Positions 12,534-14,876 of a stretch of 14,876 bases of DNA are shown here, one piece after another. The DNA lies in contig MVCQ01000023.1 of assembly GCA_002059205.1 (NCBI GenBank), forward strand, positions 1 to 14,876, given 5' to 3'. Below the pieces are notes generated by a model, which saw nothing but the letters and a program-made list of their open reading frames with translations, did not search any database and was not told the origin of the DNA. The translations under genes and the position numbers were made by a program. Positions within the stretch are counted from its first letter, which is position 1, and each line of letters starts with the position of its first letter. The DNA is from Candidatus Latescibacteria bacterium 4484_107. GTDB lineage: Bacteria; Latescibacterota; 4484-107.

Positions 12534-14609
12534 ATGCCCAGAAAATACTCCTTAGAACATACCCGTAATATCGGGATTATGGCGCATATTGATGCGGGGA
12601 AGACGACGACCACGGAGCGGATGCTGTACTATGCGGGGAAACTTCATTGCATCGGGGATGTGGACGACGGCACGACCGCGATGGACTGGATGGAGCAGGA
12701 GAAGGAGCGCGGAATCACGATTACTTCTGCGGCGACAACCTGCTTCTGGCGGGATCACCGGATTAATATCATAGATACTCCGGGCCACGTGGATTTCACG
12801 GCGGAGGTGGAGCGATCGCTTCGCGTGTTGGACGGAGCTGTCGGGGTATTCTGCGCGGTGGGCGGTGTGGAGCCTCAGTCGGAGACGGTATGGCGCCAGG
12901 CGGATCGTTACAACGTCCCGAAACTGGCCTTCGTGAATAAAATGGATCGGGTGGGAGCGGATTTTTATCGGGCCGTGGATATGATGGAGGATCGACTTGG
13001 GGCCGTTTTTGTGCCGATTCAGCTTCCTATAGGGGCAGGGGATCTCTTTACCGGACTGATTGATCTCATTGAGATGAAAGCGATCAGTTATCATGAGGAA
13101 ACTTTGGGGACAAAGTTCACGGAATACGATATTCCGAAGGATCTGGCGGAGACCGCCCGGCACTATCGGGAGGTTTTGTTGGAGGCGGTAGCCGATTACG
13201 ATGATCATTTGATGGAGCTATTTCTCTCCGGTGAGGATATTCGCCCCGAAGAAATCCGGTCTGCCCTGAGGAAGGCGGTGGTGGACGTAAAGGTAGTTCC
13301 TGTGCTCTGTGGGACAGCTTTCCGAAATAAGGGCATTCAGCGACTGATGGACGCAGTGGTGGATTATTTGCCCTCTCCTTTAGATGTGGGGAGTGTGGAG
13401 GGCGTGCATCCCGATACGGAAGCATTGGAAGTTCGATCCGTTTCGGATGGGGAACCTCTGTCTGCCTTGGCTTTCAAGGTGATGACCGACCCGTACGTGG
13501 GGCGTTTAACTTTTTTTCGAGTGTATTCCGGCACGATGGATGCCGGCTCTTATGTTTACAATAGTTTACTTAATAAGCGGGAACGCGTTGCGCGCATTCT
13601 TCAGATGCATGCGAACAAGCGCGAAGAGCTGAAGAAAGTTTATGCAGGGGATATTGCCGCTGCGGTGGGATGGCGATTTACAAGAACCGGAGATACGCTT
13701 TGCTCGGCGAAAGCCCCCATTATTTTAGAGTCCATGAAGTTTTCCAAACCGGTTATTTCAATATCGGTGGAGCCTAAGACCAAGCGCGATCAGGATCTGT
13801 TAATGGACTCACTGGCGAAACTCGCGGATGAGGACCCGACCTTCCAGGTGTCCACGAATGAGAACACCGGTCAGACCGTACTCTCCGGGATGGGCGAATT
13901 GCATCTGGAGATCATTGTAGATCGGCTTCTGAAAGAGTTCAAAGTGGCCGCTAACGTGGGGAGACCGCAGGTTTCCTACAAAGAGTCTATTCGGAAGACG
14001 GTGCAAAGTGAGGGGAAATTCGTTCGACAATCCGGGGGGCGCGGGCAATATGGCCATGTCTATATTGAGATGGGTCCGGGACAGCCGGGTTCGGGGCTTA
14101 TTTTTGAGAATAAAATCGTCGGAGGGGCGATCCCGAAGGAGTATATTTCGTCGGTGGAGAAGGGAATTCGGGAGGCGATGGCGAACGGTGTGTTGGCCGG
14201 ATATCCGATGGAGGATGTGCATGTTATATTGTTTGACGGCTCCTATCACGAAGTGGATTCTTCGGAGATTGCGTTTAAGATTGCTGGATCCATGGCGTTT
14301 CGGGACGGCTGCAAACGAGCTGACCCCGTGCTTCTGGAGCCCGTGATGGATGTGGAGGTCGTGGTCCCCGAAGAGTATATAGGGGACGTGATGGGTGGTT
14401 TGAATGGGAGAAGAGGGAATATTATGGGTATTGTACGGCGTCCGGATGCTCAGGTGATCAATGCGGTGGTTCCTTTGAGGGAAATGTTCGGGTACGCCAC
14501 TCAGTTGCGTTCGGCCACGCAGGGACGAGCGATTTACTCGATGCAGTTTTCCAGGTACGTGGAAGTACCGGAGTCCATATCAACCCAGATTATGGAGGGC
14601 GGTCATTAG
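12534..14609 (+). CDS. fusA: Elongation factor G
   Basis: Cytoplasmic GTPase that drives tRNA-mRNA translocation and, with RRF, ribosome recycling. It has 691 residues, a normal length. The G domain has G1 AHIDAGKT (17-24), switch I around ERGITITSAATT, G3 DTPGH (81-85) and G4 NKMD (135-138). Later domains include LSGMGELHLEIIVDRL and KESIRKTVQSEGKFVRQSGG, with GQYGHVYIE of domain IV, then GGLNGRRGNIMG and the domain V segment FGYATQLRSATQGRA. At residues 379-386, GWRFTRTG replaces the usual GLKDTxTG of domain II. The start is ATG 12534 with only a short AGGA (12525-12528) upstream; no better in-frame start is visible. It is followed by the second tuf. Confidence 0.98.
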   Translation: MPRKYSLEHTRNIGIMAHIDAGKTTTTERMLYYAGKLHCIGDVDDGTTAMDWMEQEKERGITITSAATTCFWRDHRINIIDTPGHVDFTAEVERSLRVLDGAVGVFCAVGGVEPQSETVWRQADRYNVPKLAFVNKMDRVGADFYRAVDMMEDRLGAVFVPIQLPIGAGDLFTGLIDLIEMKAISYHEETLGTKFTEYDIPKDLAETARHYREVLLEAVADYDDHLMELFLSGEDIRPEEIRSALRKAVVDVKVVPVLCGTAFRNKGIQRLMDAVVDYLPSPLDVGSVEGVHPDTEALEVRSVSDGEPLSALAFKVMTDPYVGRLTFFRVYSGTMDAGSYVYNSLLNKRERVARILQMHANKREELKKVYAGDIAAAVGWRFTRTGDTLCSAKAPIILESMKFSKPVISISVEPKTKRDQDLLMDSLAKLADEDPTFQVSTNENTGQTVLSGMGELHLEIIVDRLLKEFKVAANVGRPQVSYKESIRKTVQSEGKFVRQSGGRGQYGHVYIEMGPGQPGSGLIFENKIVGGAIPKEYISSVEKGIREAMANGVLAGYPMEDVHVILFDGSYHEVDSSEIAFKIAGSMAFRDGCKRADPVLLEPVMDVEVVVPEEYIGDVMGGLNGRRGNIMGIVRRPDAQVINAVVPLREMFGYATQLRSATQGRAIYSMQFSRYVEVPESISTQIMEGGH

Positions 14610-14636
14610 CTGGCAGGTGGTAGTCAATCGCCAGCT
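14608..14636 (+). other. Hairpin overlapping the fusA stop codon
   Basis: AGCTGGC at 14608-14614 pairs exactly with GCCAGCT at 14630-14636 around a 15-base loop. The left arm includes the last two bases of the fusA TAG. The following bases (GCTTGGATC) are not T-rich, so this is at best a weak terminator; it could be a processing point between fusA and tuf. Confidence 0.5.
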
Positions 14637-14643
14637 GCTTGGA

Positions 14644-14657
14644 TCACCATTCACCAG
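14644..14657 (+). repeat. Heptamer tract, left part, fusA-tuf gap
   Basis: Two 7-base units in tandem, TCACCAT (14644-14650) and TCACCAG (14651-14657). They differ only in the last base from the TCACCAA units at 14733-14753 on the far side of the palindromic element, and are read as the left part of one interrupted tract. Confidence 0.7.
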
Positions 14658-14659
14658 AT

Positions 14660-14729
14660 TCTGTCGAAAAACTCCGGATTTTAGAAAAAAACAGAACGTT
14701 TTTGGCCAAAATTGACTTTTTTTGACAGA
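14660..14729. mobile_element. Putative MITE-like 70-base imperfect palindrome
   Basis: The ends are TCTGTCGAAAAAC (14660-14672) and TTTTTTTGACAGA (14717-14729). Reverse-complemented, the right end agrees with the left at 11 of 13 positions. The similarity continues inward (ATTTT and AAAAAC occur at corresponding places), so the whole segment is a degraded palindrome. The exact palindrome TTTTGGCCAAAA lies at 14700-14711. It is far more AT-rich than its surroundings and encodes no protein. It interrupts a TCACCAN heptamer tract. No clear target-site duplication is visible, so a mobile origin is inferred, and a regulatory palindrome remains possible. Confidence 0.5.
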
Positions 14730-14732
14730 GCC

Positions 14733-14755
14733 TCACCAATCACCAATCACCAATC
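14733..14755 (+). repeat. Heptamer tract TCACCAA x3, right part, before tuf
   Basis: Three perfect tandem copies of TCACCAA at 14733-14753, with a fourth begun by TC at 14754-14755, directly abutting the tuf ribosome binding site (GGAGG from 14756). The reverse complement of part of it, GATTGGTGAG, occurs after the other tuf at 113-122. A TTGACA at 14722-14727 just upstream has only a poor -10 partner within the repeat. Confidence 0.85.
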
Positions 14756-14772
14756 GGAGGGGGGGTGCCGCT

Positions 14773-14876
14773 ATGGCGAAGGCGAAGTTTGAGCGAACGA
14801 AGCCGCACGTAAACATTGGTACGATTGGTCACGTGGATCATGGGAAGAGCACGTTGACGGCGGCGATCACGCGGGT
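14773..14876 (+). CDS. tuf: Elongation factor Tu, N-terminal start (partial)
   Basis: The first 34 codons of a second EF-Tu gene, running off the window. The protein opens MAKAKFERTKPHVNIGTIGH and continues VDHGKSTLTAAITR. The P-loop GHVDHGKST spans residues 19-27, with Lys25 and Ser26 where E. coli EF-Tu has Thr; Ser is accepted in P-loops of this type and the change is minor. A G-rich ribosome binding site, GGAGG running into more G (14756-14765), precedes the ATG by seven bases. It follows fusA as in the classical str operon. Its end cannot be compared with the tuf tail at 1-95, because the two visible parts do not overlap. Confidence 0.97.
   Translation, partial: MAKAKFERTKPHVNIGTIGHVDHGKSTLTAAITR

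Noticed and set aside
14700..14723. Palindrome TTTTGGCCAAAA followed by T7 as a terminator after fusA
   Set aside because: The stem is short and AT-rich with no loop, and seven bases separate it from the T run; the T run is better explained as part of the element's terminal repeat.
14722..14750. Possible promoter for the second tuf: TTGACA with a -10 near 14745
   Set aside because: The best -10 at correct spacing falls in the heptamer repeat (AATCAC) and is a poor match; TTGACA is part of the palindrome's terminal repeat.
14733..14755. CRISPR-like or other spacer-separated repeat
   Set aside because: The units are 7 bases in direct tandem with no spacers, far below CRISPR repeat length.
14773..14876. 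P-loop GKS in place of GKT in EF-Tu as a functional oddity
   Set aside because: Ser and Thr are interchangeable at this position across P-loop GTPases, so I noted it in the feature only.

Overview
The window is one long, entirely plus-strand block of core information-processing genes: the end of a tuf gene, rpmG, tRNA-Trp, secE, nusG, rplK, rplA, rplJ, rplL, rpoB, rpoC, rpsL, rpsG, fusA and the start of a second tuf gene. It joins the L11/L10/beta cluster directly to the str cluster, with tuf genes at both ends about 14.7 kb apart. No gene looks broken. No gap exceeds about 165 bases, and the genes themselves are ordinary housekeeping genes.

The organism is a bacterium. RpoC carries an insertion of about 180 residues in its trigger loop, of the kind found in Gram-negative lineages (Proteobacteria, Nitrospirota, Bacteroidota, Aquificota), so a Firmicute or actinobacterium is unlikely. 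The tuf-rpmG-trpT-secE order joined to the str cluster, the G+C content (mid-50s by eye, not counted) and the intergenic repeats suggest something near Nitrospirota, Methylomirabilota (NC10) or Desulfobacterota. The sequence alone does not settle which. Six of the 13 genes whose start is visible begin with GTG or TTG, usually after a strong Shine-Dalgarno sequence.

Layout: 1-95 tuf end; 183-1212 ribosomal protein L33, tRNA-Trp and the secretion/transcription pair secE-nusG; 1242-3534 the ribosomal stalk proteins L11, L1, L10 and L7/L12, with a candidate L10-type leader hairpin before rplJ and another hairpin before rplL; 3622-11418 the beta and beta' subunits of RNA polymerase; 11522-14609 S12, S7 and EF-G; 14773 onward EF-Tu. 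The genes supply the GTPase-associated stalk, the factors that act on it (EF-G, EF-Tu), the polymerase core and its elongation factor NusG, and the translocon subunit SecE.

The most unusual content lies between the genes. At least four gaps (rplL-rpoB, rpoC-rpsL, rpsL-rpsG, fusA-tuf) carry short tandem repeats with a 7-base period, and two more (tuf-rpmG, rpsG-fusA) carry degenerate versions. Several are arranged as inverted copies that can form hairpins just upstream of the next gene's ribosome binding site. The heptamer sequence differs from gap to gap while the architecture stays the same. In the fusA-tuf gap a 70-base AT-rich imperfect palindrome sits between two runs of the same heptamer, as if a small palindromic element had inserted into an existing repeat tract.
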